From positions 57,503,821 to 57,567,820 of the forward strand of contig NC_083346.1 of the NCBI RefSeq assembly GCF_019175385.1: DNA of 64,000 bases. The letters run 5' to 3'. Every line of letters begins with the position of its first letter. Position 1 is the first letter of the stretch. Below, one piece after another: positions 35,938 through 47,337 of this stretch. Both the position numbers and the translations under genes were made by a program. The stretch comes from Lycium barbarum. Its lineage: Eukaryota > Streptophyta > Magnoliopsida > Solanales > Solanaceae. The notes beneath the pieces are model-generated. The model saw only the letters and a program-made list of their open reading frames with translations, was not told the origin of the DNA and made no database searches.

Positions 35938-36056
35938 ACTTGATTAATTCAAATCCCTCGACTTTGATGGAGTAGAATACTAAATGATGAATGGATTTGA
36001 CTTGTAAAATGCGTATTCTACTCCGTTTGTAATCCAGGGACTCCAATTAATTGAGA
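35938..36056. mobile_element. MITE-like inverted repeat
   Basis: Arms GGAGTAGAATAC (35969-35980) and GTATTCTACTCC (36013-36024) are perfectly complementary. Pairing continues imperfectly outward through TCCCT/AGGGA (35954-35958 / 36036-36040) and TTAATT-containing ends, giving arms of about 43 bp around a 32-bp centre. This suits a small inverted-repeat transposon remnant. No TSD is convincing and I cannot name a family. Confidence 0.4.
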
Positions 36057-36090
36057 AAAATTATCAGAGGTCAAAAATTAGGTATCAACA

Positions 36091-36908
36091 CCTACTCAAT
36101 CTACAATGGTTCTACACCAAATTCACCTCTTCTTGACACTAGTTCATCTCTCCAAACCCTAGGTTCTTAAAAACTCAAGAAGAATCAGAAAGGGGCGTGT
36201 GGAGTTCATCTAAGAGGTAAGACTTCGAATTTTATGAGTTTATTAATATGGTTTAGATTGGTGTAGAGTATTCTACAAGATTAGAATCCGCTAATGATTC
36301 GCACGAGGTCCAAGAAAACATTTTTAAGGCTAGAAAAGCCCTAGTTTTTCGAATAAGGGTAGAAATCCCTAGAATTGTTTAAAGTTCTAATATTTCTCAT
36401 CTAAAATTATTGTAGTCTGATTTTTGAACCTTGGGAATTCCGCTTGTTAGAATTTTAGTGGGATTTAAGGTATGTCTCTTTTTGAACATACTCTTTCGAT
36501 AATTTTTTATGAACTCTTTGGTTGTGGTTTGTATGCGTGAGGGACAAGCTCACATTAAACCTTGTTTGTACTATATTATACATATGTATTCATGATTGTT
36601 TTCCTCTCTAAAGGATGATTGAAAATTTAGATATAAAGCTTTGGTATTCGAACTCGAATTAACCCATAAGGGATGTTTAAACTTCATAATTGGAAAGCTT
36701 GACTATCTCTTGTGAATGCACTATAATGGATTGTGTTGAACTTGAAACTTGTTTAAAGAAGTGAACCCGATTTCTAAAAATTGAAATGACTTGATGTACC
36801 CCTATAATGGGATGATGAACATAATCCTAAATGAATAATGTGACTATCACGATATGACTTATGATTCGGCTTCCATGCCATGAATTGAGATTCGACTTCT
36901 ATGCTATT
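36091..36908 (+). mobile_element. E4 5' LTR, first part (left-truncated)
   Basis: From CCTACTCAATCTACAATGG onward this matches 55392-55513, the fragment of the E4 3' LTR. The left 200 bp or so of the LTR is missing. E3 inserts at 36909 after TSD CTATT. Confidence 0.75.
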
Positions 36909-37278
36909 TGTTACACCTCTCGTTTTCGTCATAAGAAATCCTATGGTTTCCTAGTTGAGTACGCCCTTGGAATGGAGATCAGTACCTAGGTTTTGAGGTA
37001 TTAAGTGTCTTACCCCAGGTACTGAAGTAGAAGTATGTGTTCCTTGCAATACGATAGGATCAGTAGTTGAACGGATCAAATCGACGCAAATTAGAATGAC
37101 TCAGAAAATTAGCAGACACTGGTCAGCTTCGACGGGCCGTCAAACCGTGCCGTCATCAGTGGCACAGCCTCTGAATCTATAGGTGATAATCGATAGAGTA
37201 AGTCAACGGACCTTCGACACATCGACGGGTCGTCAACCACCCCGTCGACCCGTATCACTAGAACATTCTAGTTCCATC

Positions 37279-37286
37279 TATAAATA
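37279..37286 (+). promoter_or_regulatory. E3 LTR TATA box
   Basis: TATAAATA, kept in the 3' LTR at 44637-44644. Downstream sequence is CT-rich, as expected around a start of transcription. The hairpin module lies about 1.26 kb downstream in the 5' LTR, so it would be transcribed. Confidence 0.65.
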
Positions 37287-38541
37287 ACTAGTCTCGCTAC
37301 TCTATTCCTCATTTACTCATTCCTAAACTAGTGCAAACCCTTAAATATTTCCTCTCAACACTTTCCATTATAATGGAAGAGTATTAGCAAGATCCGAGCC
37401 CGTAAAACCCGAGCCAGTGAAGAAAAGGGTTATTCCTAGGGTTTCTTTAAAGTTAATGAACTTGGGAACTGGAGTTAGGGTTTGATTCTAAGTATCCTAG
37501 TTTGTTTAAGGTATGTATATGATTCTTATCTTTGTGTTTGAGTTATTATCAAGAAATTTAGCTTTTTTAAGTAAAGGAATTATAGTTATGAAAGTTGTAA
37601 GTTGAATAAGAGTAAAGTTGGGTTTAAGGGCTATTTTGAGGAAGGATTTGGAGTAGAATTGATTATATTATGATATGTAGGGATTGATATTATTATGGAT
37701 GATGTTGTTTTTGATGTTTGGGTTGGATTGGAAATGAAGGATTATTAAGTTTACAAAGGAGATGTTGCCCGAATTGTGTAAAGTTGTAAACTAGATTAAG
37801 GTTGGTATATGAGTACATTCTAGTCTAATAATTGGTACTTGCTATTGTATTTAGATTTGTCAAGCTTGGGATAGTAGCATACCTAGCTTGAAAAGCGAAT
37901 AAGGTATGTTAAGGCCGTCCCTTTTATTTTTTTGGCATGATCCTATTTATCTGAACGAATAAGTAAGCGAATAAGCTCCAAAGACTCTACTCTTAGATGG
38001 TACAGGATTGATCGTATCCTTGATTCCCTATGTTTTATGTCTACGGCTTCCAGAGATCCCATGTTGCTCAGAGTAGTCCGGAGTATACTTTTCATGAGTC
38101 CTTCATGCATTTATAGATACATATATGTATGTTTCTTTCCCACACCGTGCGCATATGTTCGGGCAACACCACTAGGGTGGGCGGCTTATGGATAATGATA
38201 GAAACACCATGCCTATATGGCCGGGCACTACTAGTGGGCGGCTTATGATATCATTCCGGACGCGAGATGCCTGGACGTGAAATATGATGAGGATGATAAC
38301 ACCGTGCCTATATGGCCGGGCAGTATACACCGTACCTATATGGTCGGGCAATTCACTATATATATAGATGTATATGATTTTTAAAGAGAGCATGCATATT
38401 ATACACCGCGGAGGCATTTTTAGTTGCACAAATGTTTTCAGATACTCAGTCACACAGATGCATTCAGACAGTCAGTTGGCTTATGAGTTTCAGATTCCTT
38501 TCATGATTCTTATGTATATGTTACTCTTATGCATTGCATAC

Positions 38542-38580
38542 TCAGTACATTGTTAGTATTGACTCCCCCATTTGTTGGGG
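38542..38580 (+). other. LTR double hairpin (E3 5' LTR)
   Basis: TCAGTAC 38542-38548 / GTATTGA 38556-38562 (one change, turning a G-C into a G-U pair in RNA). Second stem CCCC 38566-38569 / GGGG 38577-38580. The 3' LTR has TCAATAC 47108-47114 / GTACTGA 47122-47128 and CCCC/GGGG at 47131-47146. Confidence 0.7.
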
Positions 38581-39069
38581 CGCTGCGTTCATGCCCGCAG
38601 GTTCAGGTAGACAGACAGGCAGCCCAACTTAGTAGGACTCCCATCCAGTAGTGGTCAGAGCGCTCCATTCGATCCGGAGCTGCGGTCTGTTTTGGTATGC
38701 TATTCTTTTGAGATATGTATGTGTATGGGTATGACGGGGCCCTGTCCCCTCCTTTCTACAACTTTATATTCTAGTAGAGATCTGTAGAAAGTTGTATGTA
38801 GATGACATGCCATATAGCTTTGTCGGCTCCTATTCTTTTATGTACAACATATGTGGCGGCCTAGTCGGCTTGCACCGTTCTTGTCAGTACTTATATATAA
38901 TATGATGGTGCAGAGTTCATGATGTTATCCTTTTCTTCAGTCAGCATATTTTAGATCGAGTTATTCGTGGGCTCTTGTTATTCAGTGATGTTCAGGTATG
39001 AGTATAAGGGTGCTTGGTCATTAGAGGTCAGGCACTCATCACGACTCATCGGTTGGGTTGTGACAAAAG

Positions 39070-39083
39070 TGATATTAGAGCAG
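39070..39083 (+). other. E3 primer binding site, degenerate
   Basis: TGATATTAGAGCAG against the usual TGGTATCAGAGCGG. The differences are G to A and C to T changes. Confidence 0.7.
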
Positions 39084-39266
39084 TTCCGTCCTAGGGTTTT
39101 CTACAGACCGTGTCTAGTAGAGTCTTATTTATGGGTGTGTCGTGCACCACACTTATAAACAGGAGGCTATAGGACATATAGGAAATTTCATTCTTTCTCT
39201 CTTTGATCATGTGATAGAGTCATGTGTTAAGAGTTCATCTTCTAATGATTTGTTCTAATTTCAGCG

Positions 39267-40616
39267 ATGCCTCACAAGAAACCTACAGTCACCTAGAAGG
39301 GCAAAGGAGTGGCGGGAGAGGCCACTAGCCATACTCAATGGACCACCAAGGCTAGGGGCGAGTCTCAGAGTGAGTGCTCATCTCAGACTTCGCATACCCT
39401 GCCTCCAACACCTACCTGAGTGCCCCCAGTTCCTCAACCAGATGCACCGGGCCAGGAAATGCTAGATGCTAGATAGTTATTGACTAGATTAGTAGCCGCT
39501 CAGGCTCAGTGGCAGAGAGTTAGTGTTGATCAGGTAGACCGAGCTGGTAGTGCGAGGGTTAAGAATTTTGTCGGGTTAGATCCTCTAGAGTTCTCTGAGT
39601 TGAAGCAACATATGGACCCTCAGGACTTTACTGATAGTATGCAGAGGACTTTGAGAGTTATGCACACCGATGAGGTTAAGTCAAGTGGAGCTGTCTTCTT
39701 ATAGGCTCCGTAATGTTATGGTGCAGTGGTATCAGGCATGGGAGCTATTTAAGAGAGAGAATGCCCCTCCAGCCATTTGGCGAGAGTTTTTAGATGCTTT
39801 TATTTGTCATTATTTACCACCAGAACTTCGAGGGGCCCGAGCAGACAGATTTTTGCGTATTGAGCAGGGCAGCATGAGTGTTCAGGAGTACAATGTATAC
39901 CTCGATTCATTGGTTAGATATGCCCCAACTACGGTGGCTGAGATAGAAGATTGAGTTCATCGCTTCATGGCTGGTCTAGGGCCACATTTGATAAATGAGT
40001 GTAAGACACCTGCGTTACAGCCGGGCATGGATACTTCGTGTATACAGGCATATGCACAGAATCTGAAAGATCGTAAGCGTCAGCGGAGAATAGAGCAGGA
40101 GTGTGATCGGGGCCATGGTAAGAGGGCTAGATCTTTAGATATTGCTAGTGAGTTTAGGGGAGGACAGAGACGGCAGTATTCCCGGTATCTATTTCATTCA
40201 GCAAGGAGTGCGCCTCCACGGTTTCCAGGCCCTGGATTTGATCGGTCTTCTTATTCCGGAGTGGGCCAGAGTTCTAGAGCATCATGTTCTCAGCATAGAC
40301 CGGAGTCAGGCTAGATGAGACCACCGGTACTGCAGTGTACCCAATGTTGTAGGTTACACTCTGGACAGTGTCGATTGGGATCAGGTGCTTGTTATGCTTG
40401 TGGTTAACCAGGTCATGCGATGAGGGGGTGTCCGTCGAGAGGGGGTGCAGACATGGTTCAGCCTAAAGGGTCCGTAGCTGGTTCTTATTCATCAGTACGC
40501 CCTTTAGGACAAAGTTCTCAGACACCAACAGGACGTGGTAGAGGTAGGAGCGGGGCATCTGGTTCGAGCAGTCCTCAGCACCGTGTTTATGTATTAGTTG
40601 GTAGACAGGATCATGA
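39267..40616 (+). pseudogene. gag: E3 gag
   Basis: ATG at 39267 (MPHKKPTVT) with TAG where E2 and E7 read CAG. Core motifs: ARVKNFVGLDPLEF, then after a frame change near 39680 VELSSYRLRNVMVQWYQAW, HYLPPELRGARADRFLRIEQ and GLGPHLINECKTPALQPGMD. Later stops: TGA (CGA in the copy at 45213-46077), TAG before MRPPV, and TAA inside the zinc knuckle CYACG*PGHAMRGC. The last two are shared with the captured fragment, so they predate at least one copying event. Confidence 0.9.
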
Positions 40617-41100
40617 GATGTCTCCTGATGTTGTTATAGGTATATTATTAGTCTCTTCCTATAATGCATATGTACTGATTGATTCGGGTTCCACCTTATC
40701 ATATGTTACCATTTGTTTCTAGCAAGTTATGAATAGAGCTTGAATCGATCAAACCGTTTGAGGTGTCTATGCTAGTTAGTGATCCAGTCATAGCTAGGCG
40801 GGTATATCAAAAATGTGTGGTGATAGTTTGTAATTGCCATACCCTAGCAGATTTGATTGAGTTGGACATGATTGATTTTGATGTTATCATGAGCATGGAT
40901 TGGTTGGTTTCCTGCTATGCTAATGTCTATTGTAGAACAAAGGTAGTTCGATTACAGTTTCTCGACGCGCCAATCCTAGAGTGGAAGGGTAAGGCTGCCT
41001 CGCTGAGAGGTAGGTTTATTTCCTACCTTAAGGCAAGGAAGATGATCAGAAAAGGGTATATTTATCATCTAGTTCGAGTCCAGAATGTACAAGCAGAATC
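40617..41100 (+). pseudogene. pol: E3 aspartic protease
   Basis: Catalytic DSG at 40681-40689 (YVLIDSGSTLSYV). A stop and frameshift follow near 40722-40763, then DPVIARRVYQKCVVIVC, LIELDMIDFDVIMSMDWL, LEWKGKAASLRGRFISYLKA. Open into RT. Confidence 0.88.
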
Positions 41101-42073
41101 ACCGACCCTTCAGTCTGTCCCTGTGGTCAATGAATTCCCAGAGGTGTTTCCAGATAAGCTTCCAGGCATTTCACCAGAGTGGGAGATTAATTTTACCATT
41201 GACCTATTATCAGACACTCAACCAATATCTATTCCTCCTTATAGAATGACATCCGCGGAATTAAAAGAATTGAAGGAGCAATTGAGGGATTTACTCGAGA
41301 CGGGCTTTATTAGGCCCAGTACATCACCGTGGGCAGCGCCAATATTATTTGTAAGAAAGAAGGATGGCTCTTTGTGAATGTGTATTGATTATCGGCAATT
41401 GAATAAAATGATCGTAAAGAATAAGTATCCACTTCTGAGGATTGATTATTTTTTTGATCAGCTGTAGGGTGCTAAATATTTCTCGAAGATAGACTTGAGA
41501 TCGAGATATCATCAGGTTAGGGTGAAGGGGGAAGATATTCCGAATACGGCATTCTGGACTAGATATGGACACTATGAGTTCCGTGTTATGTCATTCGGGT
41601 TAACTAATTCTCCAGCTGTATTCATGGACTTGATGAATCGTGTATTCAGACCCTTTCTAGATCTGTTCGTGATCGTGTTTATAGATGATATTCTGGTTTA
41701 TTATTTGTTAGAGGCTGAACATGTAGATCATCTTCGTGCAGTGCTTAGAGTTCTTCGAGATAGGGAATTATATGCGAAGTTTTTCAAGTGTGAATTCTGG
41801 TTGAACTCTGTGGCTTTTCTTGGTCACATTATTTCAGATGAAGGCATTAGAGTGGATATTCAGAAGATTGAAGCTGTGAAGAATTGGCCAAGGCCCATGA
41901 CACCAACGGAGATACGTAGTTTCCTTGGCCTAGCGGGATATTATAGAAGATTTGTGGAAGGATTTTCTTTTCTTTTTGCCCCATTGACCAAGCTGACTCA
42001 GAAATCAGCTAAGTTCCAGTGGACGGATGCATGTGAGCGGAGTTTTCAGATACTAAAAGACAAGTTGACCTAA
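41101..42073 (+). pseudogene. pol: E3 reverse transcriptase
   Basis: [53 protein letters not shown], a TGA stop, YRQLNKMIVKNKYPL, a TAG stop, [26 protein letters not shown] and the catalytic FIDD at 41678-41689. The connection [15 protein letters not shown] is clean. Stops at 41376 (CGA to TGA), 41466 (CAG to TAG) and 42071 (CAA to TAA). Confidence 0.93.
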
Positions 42074-42500
42074 GCACCCGTCTTAACTCTTCCAGAGGGA
42101 ACAGATGGCTATGTGATATATTGTGATGCTTCAGGTATTGGATTGGGTTGTGTATTAATGCAACATGGTAAGGTTGTCGCTTATGCTTCTAGACAGCTGT
42201 AGAAGCACGACAAGAACTATCCAACCCATGATCTTGAGTTAGCTGCAGTGATTCATGCCTTGAAGATGTGGAGACACTACTTATATGGTGTTCATGTTGA
42301 TATCTATACTGATCACAAGAGCCTCCAGTATATCTTTAAGCAGAAGGATTTGAATTTACGTCAGAGGCGATAGTTAAAGTTGCTGAAAGATTATGATGTT
42401 GATATTTTGTACCATCATGGGAAGGCTAATATAGTAGCTAATGCTCTTAGTCATAAATCCATGGGTAGCTTATCACATGTGCAGCCAGAGAAAAAGGAGA
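42074..42500 (+). pseudogene. pol: E3 RNase H, last catalytic Asp lost
   Basis: [58 protein letters not shown] and then NIVANALSHKS. In the last motif Asn (42440-42442) stands where E2 has the catalytic Asp. Stops lie after SRQL and RQRR (the second is TGG to TAG). Confidence 0.9.
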
Positions 42501-43690
42501 TCACCCGCGAAGTCCGTCACTTGGCTAGCCTTGGAATTCGACTGTTAGATTCAGGTGATGCAGGAATTACGGTCCAGGATATAGCGATGTCATATTTGGC
42601 AGCAGAGATAAAGGAACGCCAGTATGAAGATCCTGTTTTAGTTCATTATCGGGACACAACTCCTCAGAAAAAAAAAGACACCCTTTGTGATTACAGAGGA
42701 TGGAGTACTCAGGTATCGAGATAGATTGTGCATTCCCGATGTTGCAGGACTTCGTCAGCAGGTTATGGGGGTAGCACATCATTCTCACTATTCTATTCAT
42801 CCGGGCACAACAAAGATGTATCATGATCTCAAAAAAGTTTATTGGTGGGATGGTATGAAAAGAGATATAGCAGATTTTATCGCTTAGTGTTTGAATTGTC
42901 AACAAGTCACGATAGGGCACCAGAATCTCGGAGGTTTATTACAGGCTATGGAGATTCCGCTATGGAAATGGGAAGTAATCAATATGAATTTCATTACAGT
43001 TTGCCCCCTACTCAGCGGAAGTATGATTCAATATGTGTCGTAGTTGATAGGCTTACCAAGTCAGCTCACTTCCTCCCTGTTAGAACTATTTATTCAGCAG
43101 AAGATTATGCAAAGCTTTATCTTAAAGAGATCGTACAACATCATGGTGTTCCTACAACCATTATTTCAGATAGAGGAGCGCAGTTTACAACTAACTTTTA
43201 GAGATCTTTTCAGAATGGATTGGGGACTCAGGTGAGTCTTAGTTCAACATTTCATCCGCAGACAGATGGGTAGGCGGAGCGTACTATATAGACACTTGAG
43301 GACATGCTGAGAGCTTATGTAATTGACTTCCGAGCTAGGTGGGATGATCATTTGCCTCTTATCGAGTTTGCATGTAATAACAATTACCATTCCAATATTC
43401 AGATGGCTCCTTATGAGGCTTTGTATGGACGGAGATGTAGATCACCTATAGGATGGTTCGATATGAGAGAAAGTCAGTTAGTAGGCCTAGATTTGATACA
43501 ACAAGCGGTTGACAAAGTGAAAGTGATTCAAGAAAGGCTACTAGCGGTGCAGAGTCGACAAAAATCCTATGCAGCTAACCGGCGGCGCAAGTTAGAGTTT
43601 GAGGTAGGCGATTCGGTTTTCCTGAAAATTTCACCTATGAAGGGAGTTATGCGATTCGGCAAGAAGGTTAAGTTGAGCCCTTGATACATT
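42501..43690 (+). pseudogene. pol: E3 integrase, first catalytic Asp lost
   Basis: The N-terminal zinc-binding part is HHSHYSIHPGTTKMYHDL ... CLNC with a stop between. An A9 run at 42668-42676 shifts the frame. The first catalytic position reads MNF (Asn at 42987-42989) where E2 has MDF. The second (IISDRGAQF) and the Glu (AER) are kept, the Glu just after a TAG. Further stops are CAG to TAG or TGG to TAG. FACNNNYHSNIQMAPYEALY closes the core. Confidence 0.92.
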
Positions 43691-44105
43691 GGGCCATATA
43701 GAATCATTCGTACAGTGGGCCATATAGAATCATTCGTACAATGGGTAAGGTAGCATATGAGTTAGAACCACCCTTTGAGTTGGAGTGTGTGCATCCGATA
43801 TTTCATGTGTCCATGCTCCGTAAGGGTATAGGAGATTCTTCAAGGGTTCTACTGAATAATGATATCCAGGTGACTGAGCAGTTATCATATGAGGAAACCC
43901 TAGTGGCTATACTAAATAAGCAGGTTCATCTATTGCGAACTAAGGATGTGTCTTACGTTAAAGTTCTTTGGAGGAATAATAATGTTAAAGAGAAAATGAA
44001 AGCTAAATACCCGTATTTATTACCGTCATCTCAGGAGGCTCAGTCTGAGGCATTACCTTCCCCTGGTATTTATTTCGTTTATAGTTATTGTGATGAGTCG
44101 TGTGA
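43691..44105 (+). pseudogene. pol: E3 integrase tail and chromodomain remnant
   Basis: Begins with a 26-bp tandem duplication (43691-43716 / 43717-43742) that shifts the frame, then GKVAYELEPPFELECVHPIF and the chromodomain YEETLVAILNKQVHLLRTK, SYVKVLWRNNN, KEKMKAKYPYL. Compared with E2, about eight residues containing the TWE core are missing between NNN and KMK, in frame. Confidence 0.82.
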
Positions 44106-44232
44106 GGCCATGGTGTTGTATATATTAGCATGTGGCCCTGTGTGGCATAATTTTGGGTTGCTGTGTACAAGTTAGATTGGTACATTTACAAGGGAGACTC
44201 TGCCCAAATATTTATAGCCTATGACTCGTATG

Positions 44233-44277
44233 AACATTCGAGGACGAATGTTTCTTGGGGGGGAGGGGGGGGGGAAA
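44233..44277 (+). other. palindrome and polypurine tract of E3
   Basis: AACATTCG-AGGA-CGAATGTT (44233-44252) is a perfect 8-bp inverted repeat. A G-rich tract then runs to AAA at 44277, directly before the LTR. Confidence 0.88.
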
Positions 44278-45212
44278 TGTTACACCTCTCGCTTTCATCG
44301 TAAGAAATCTTATGATTTCCCAGTTGAGTATGCCCTTGGAATGGAGATTAGTACCCGAGTTTTGAGGTATTAAGTGTCTTACCCCGAGTACCAAAGTATA
44401 AGTATGTGTTCCTTGTAATACGACAGGATCAGAAGTTGAACGGATCAAATCGACGCGAATTGGAATGACTTAGAAAATCTGTAGACACCAGTCAGCTTCG
44501 ACGGGCCATTGATCCGCGCCGTCATCAATGGTATAGCCTCTGAATCTGCATGTGATAATCGATGGAGCAAGTTGACAGACCGTCGACACATCGACCCTCC
44601 CATCGACTCGTATCACTCGAACTTTCTAGTTCCATCTATAAATAACTAGTCCCACGACTCTATTCCTCATTTCGTCATTCCTAAACCAGAGCAAACCCTT
44701 AAATATTTCCTCTCAACACTTTCCATTATATTGGAAGAGTTTTAGTAAGATCTGAGCCCATAAAACCCGAGCCAGTGAAGAAAAGGGTTTCTCCTAGGGT
44801 TTCTTTGAAGTTGTTGAACTTAGGAACTGGAGTTAGGGTTTGATTCTTGGTATCCTAGTTCCTTTAAGGTATGTATATGATTTTTATGTTTGTGTTTGAG
44901 TTATTGTCAAGAATTTTAGCGGTTTTAAGTAAAGGAATTATAGTTATGAAAGTTGTAAGTTGAATAAGAGTGAAGTTGGGCTTGAGGACTATTTTGAGGA
45001 AGGATTTGGAGTAGAATTGATTATATTGTTATATGTAGGGATTGATATTGTTATGGGACATGTTGTTCTTGATGTTTGTGTTGGATTGGAAATGAAGGAT
45101 TATTAAGTATACAAAGGAGATGTTGCCCAAATTGCATAAAGTTGTAAACTAGATTAAGGTTGGTATATGAGTACGTTCTAGTCCAATAATTGGTACTTGG
45201 TCTTGTATCTAG

Positions 45213-46077
45213 GGGAGAGAATGCTCCTCCAACCATTTGGCGATAGTTTTTAGTTGTTTTTATTTGTCATTATTTACCACCAGAAGTTCGACAGGCCCGA
45301 GCAGACAAATTTTTGCGTATTGAGCAGGGCAGCATGAGTGTTCAGGAGTACAATGTATACTTCGATTCACTGGCTAGATATGCCCCAGCTATGGTGGCTG
45401 AGATGGAAGATCGAGTTCATCGCTTCATGGCTGGTCTAGGGCCGCATTTGATAAATGAGTGTACGACAACTGTGTTACAGCCGGGCATGGATATTGCGTG
45501 TATACAGGCATATGCACAGAATCTGAAAGATCGTAAGCGTCAACGGAGAATAGAGCAGGAGTGTGATCGGGGCCATGGTAAGAGGGCTAGATCTTTAGAT
45601 ATTGCTAGTGAGTTTAGGGGAGGACAGAGACAGCAGTATTCCCGGTATCTATTTCATTCAGCAGGGAGTGCGCCTCCACGGTTTCCAGGCCCTGGATTTG
45701 ATGGGTCTTCTTATTCCGGAGTGGGCCAGAGTTCTAGAGCATCAAGTTCTCAGCGCAGACCGGAGTCAGGCTAGATGAGACCACCGGTACTGCAGTGTAC
45801 CCAATGTTGTAGGTTACACTCTGGACAGTGTCGATTGGGATCAGGTGCTTGTTATGCTTGTGGTTAACTAGGTCATGCGATGAGGGGGTGTCCGTCGAGA
45901 GGGGGTGCAGACATGGTTCAGCCTAAAGGTTCCGTAGCTGGTTCTTCTTCATCAGTACGCCCTTCAAGACAAGGTTCTCAGACACTAACAGGACGTGGTA
46001 GAGGCAGAAGTGGGGCATCTGGTTCGGGCGGTCCTCAGCACTGCGTTTATCCATTAGTTGGTAGAAAGGATCATGAA
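45213..46077 (+). pseudogene. gag: gag fragment captured in E3 3' LTR
   Basis: 865 bp matching E3 gag at 39753-40617, a few percent different. It starts at the codons for the REENAPP region and ends in the protease-proximal GRKDHE. It keeps CGA where E3 gag has TGA (EMEDRVHRF), but shares the TAG before MRPPV and the TAA in the zinc knuckle. It is therefore a sister copy, not a simple later copy of E3. It has no promoter or start of its own. Confidence 0.92.
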
Positions 46078-47246
46078 GTTTCTTTGAAGTTGATGAACTT
46101 GGGAACTGGAGTTAGGGTTTGATTCTTGGTATCCTAGTTCATTTAAGATATGTACATGATTCTTATCCTTTTGTTTGAGTTATTGTCAAGAATTTTAACG
46201 GTTTTAAGTAAAGGAATTATAGTTATGAAAGTTATAAGTTGAACAAGAGTAAAGTTAGGCTTGAGGGATATTTTGAGGAAGGATTTGGAATAGAATTGAT
46301 TATACTGTGATATGTAGGGATTGATATTGTTATGGATGATGTTGTTGTTGATGTTTGGGTTGAATTGGAAATGAAGGATCATTAAGTTTACAAAGGAGAT
46401 GTTGCCTGAATTTCGTAAAGTTGTAAACTAGATTAAGGTTGGTATATGAGTACGGTCTAGTCTAATAATTGGTACTTGGTCTTGTATTTATATTTGTCAA
46501 GCTCGGGATAGTAGCATAACTAGCTTGAAAAGCGAAAAAGGTATGCCAATGCTATCCCTTTTATTCTTTTGGCATGATCCTATTTATCTGAACGAACAAG
46601 TAAGCTAGTGAGCTCCAAAGACTCTACTCTTAGATGGTATAGGATTCATCGTATGCTTGATTCCCTGTGTTTTATGTCTATGGCTTCCAGAGATCCCATG
46701 TTGCTCAGAGTAGTCCGGAGTATACTTTTCATGAGTCCTTCATGCATATATATGGTCGGGCAGCACCACTACGGTGGGCGGCTTATGGATAATGATAGTA
46801 ACACCGTTCATATATGGCCAGGTAGACACCACTAGTGGCCGGCTTATGATATCATCCCGGACGCGGAATAATGATGAGGATGATAACATCGTGCCTATAT
46901 GGTCGGGCAGTATACACCGTACCTATATGGTCGGGCAATTCAATCTATATATAGATGTATATGATTTTTAAAGAGAGCATGCATATTATACATCGCAGAG
47001 GTATTTTCAGTTACATATATGTTTTTAGATACTCAATCACACAGATGCATTCAGACAGTCAGTTGGCTTATGAGTTTAAAATTCCTTTACTCTTATGCTT
47101 TGCATACTCAATACATTGTTCGTACTGACTCCCCTATTGCTTGGGGGGCAGCGTTCATGCCCGGAAGTTCAGGTAGACAGACAGACGTCCCAGCTCAGTA
47201 GGATTCCCATCTAGCAGTGGTTAGAGCACTCGTATGCTATTCTTTT

Positions 47247-47249
<3 letters not shown>

Positions 47250-47337
<88 letters not shown>
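47250..47337. repeat. (TA)n-(TG)n microsatellite
   Basis: About 61 bp of TA followed by about 27 bp of TG in the E3 3' LTR. Confidence 0.96.

Larger units (their letters stand above)
36909..39065 (+). mobile_element. E3 5' LTR
   Basis: 2157 bp, TGTTACACC to GTTGTGACA. It contains a GC-rich block with GACGGGCCGTCAA and GACGGGTCGTCAAC units (about 37128-37255), a TATA box, CCGGGCA-type repeats (38150-38345) and the double hairpin at 38542-38580. Confidence 0.93.
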
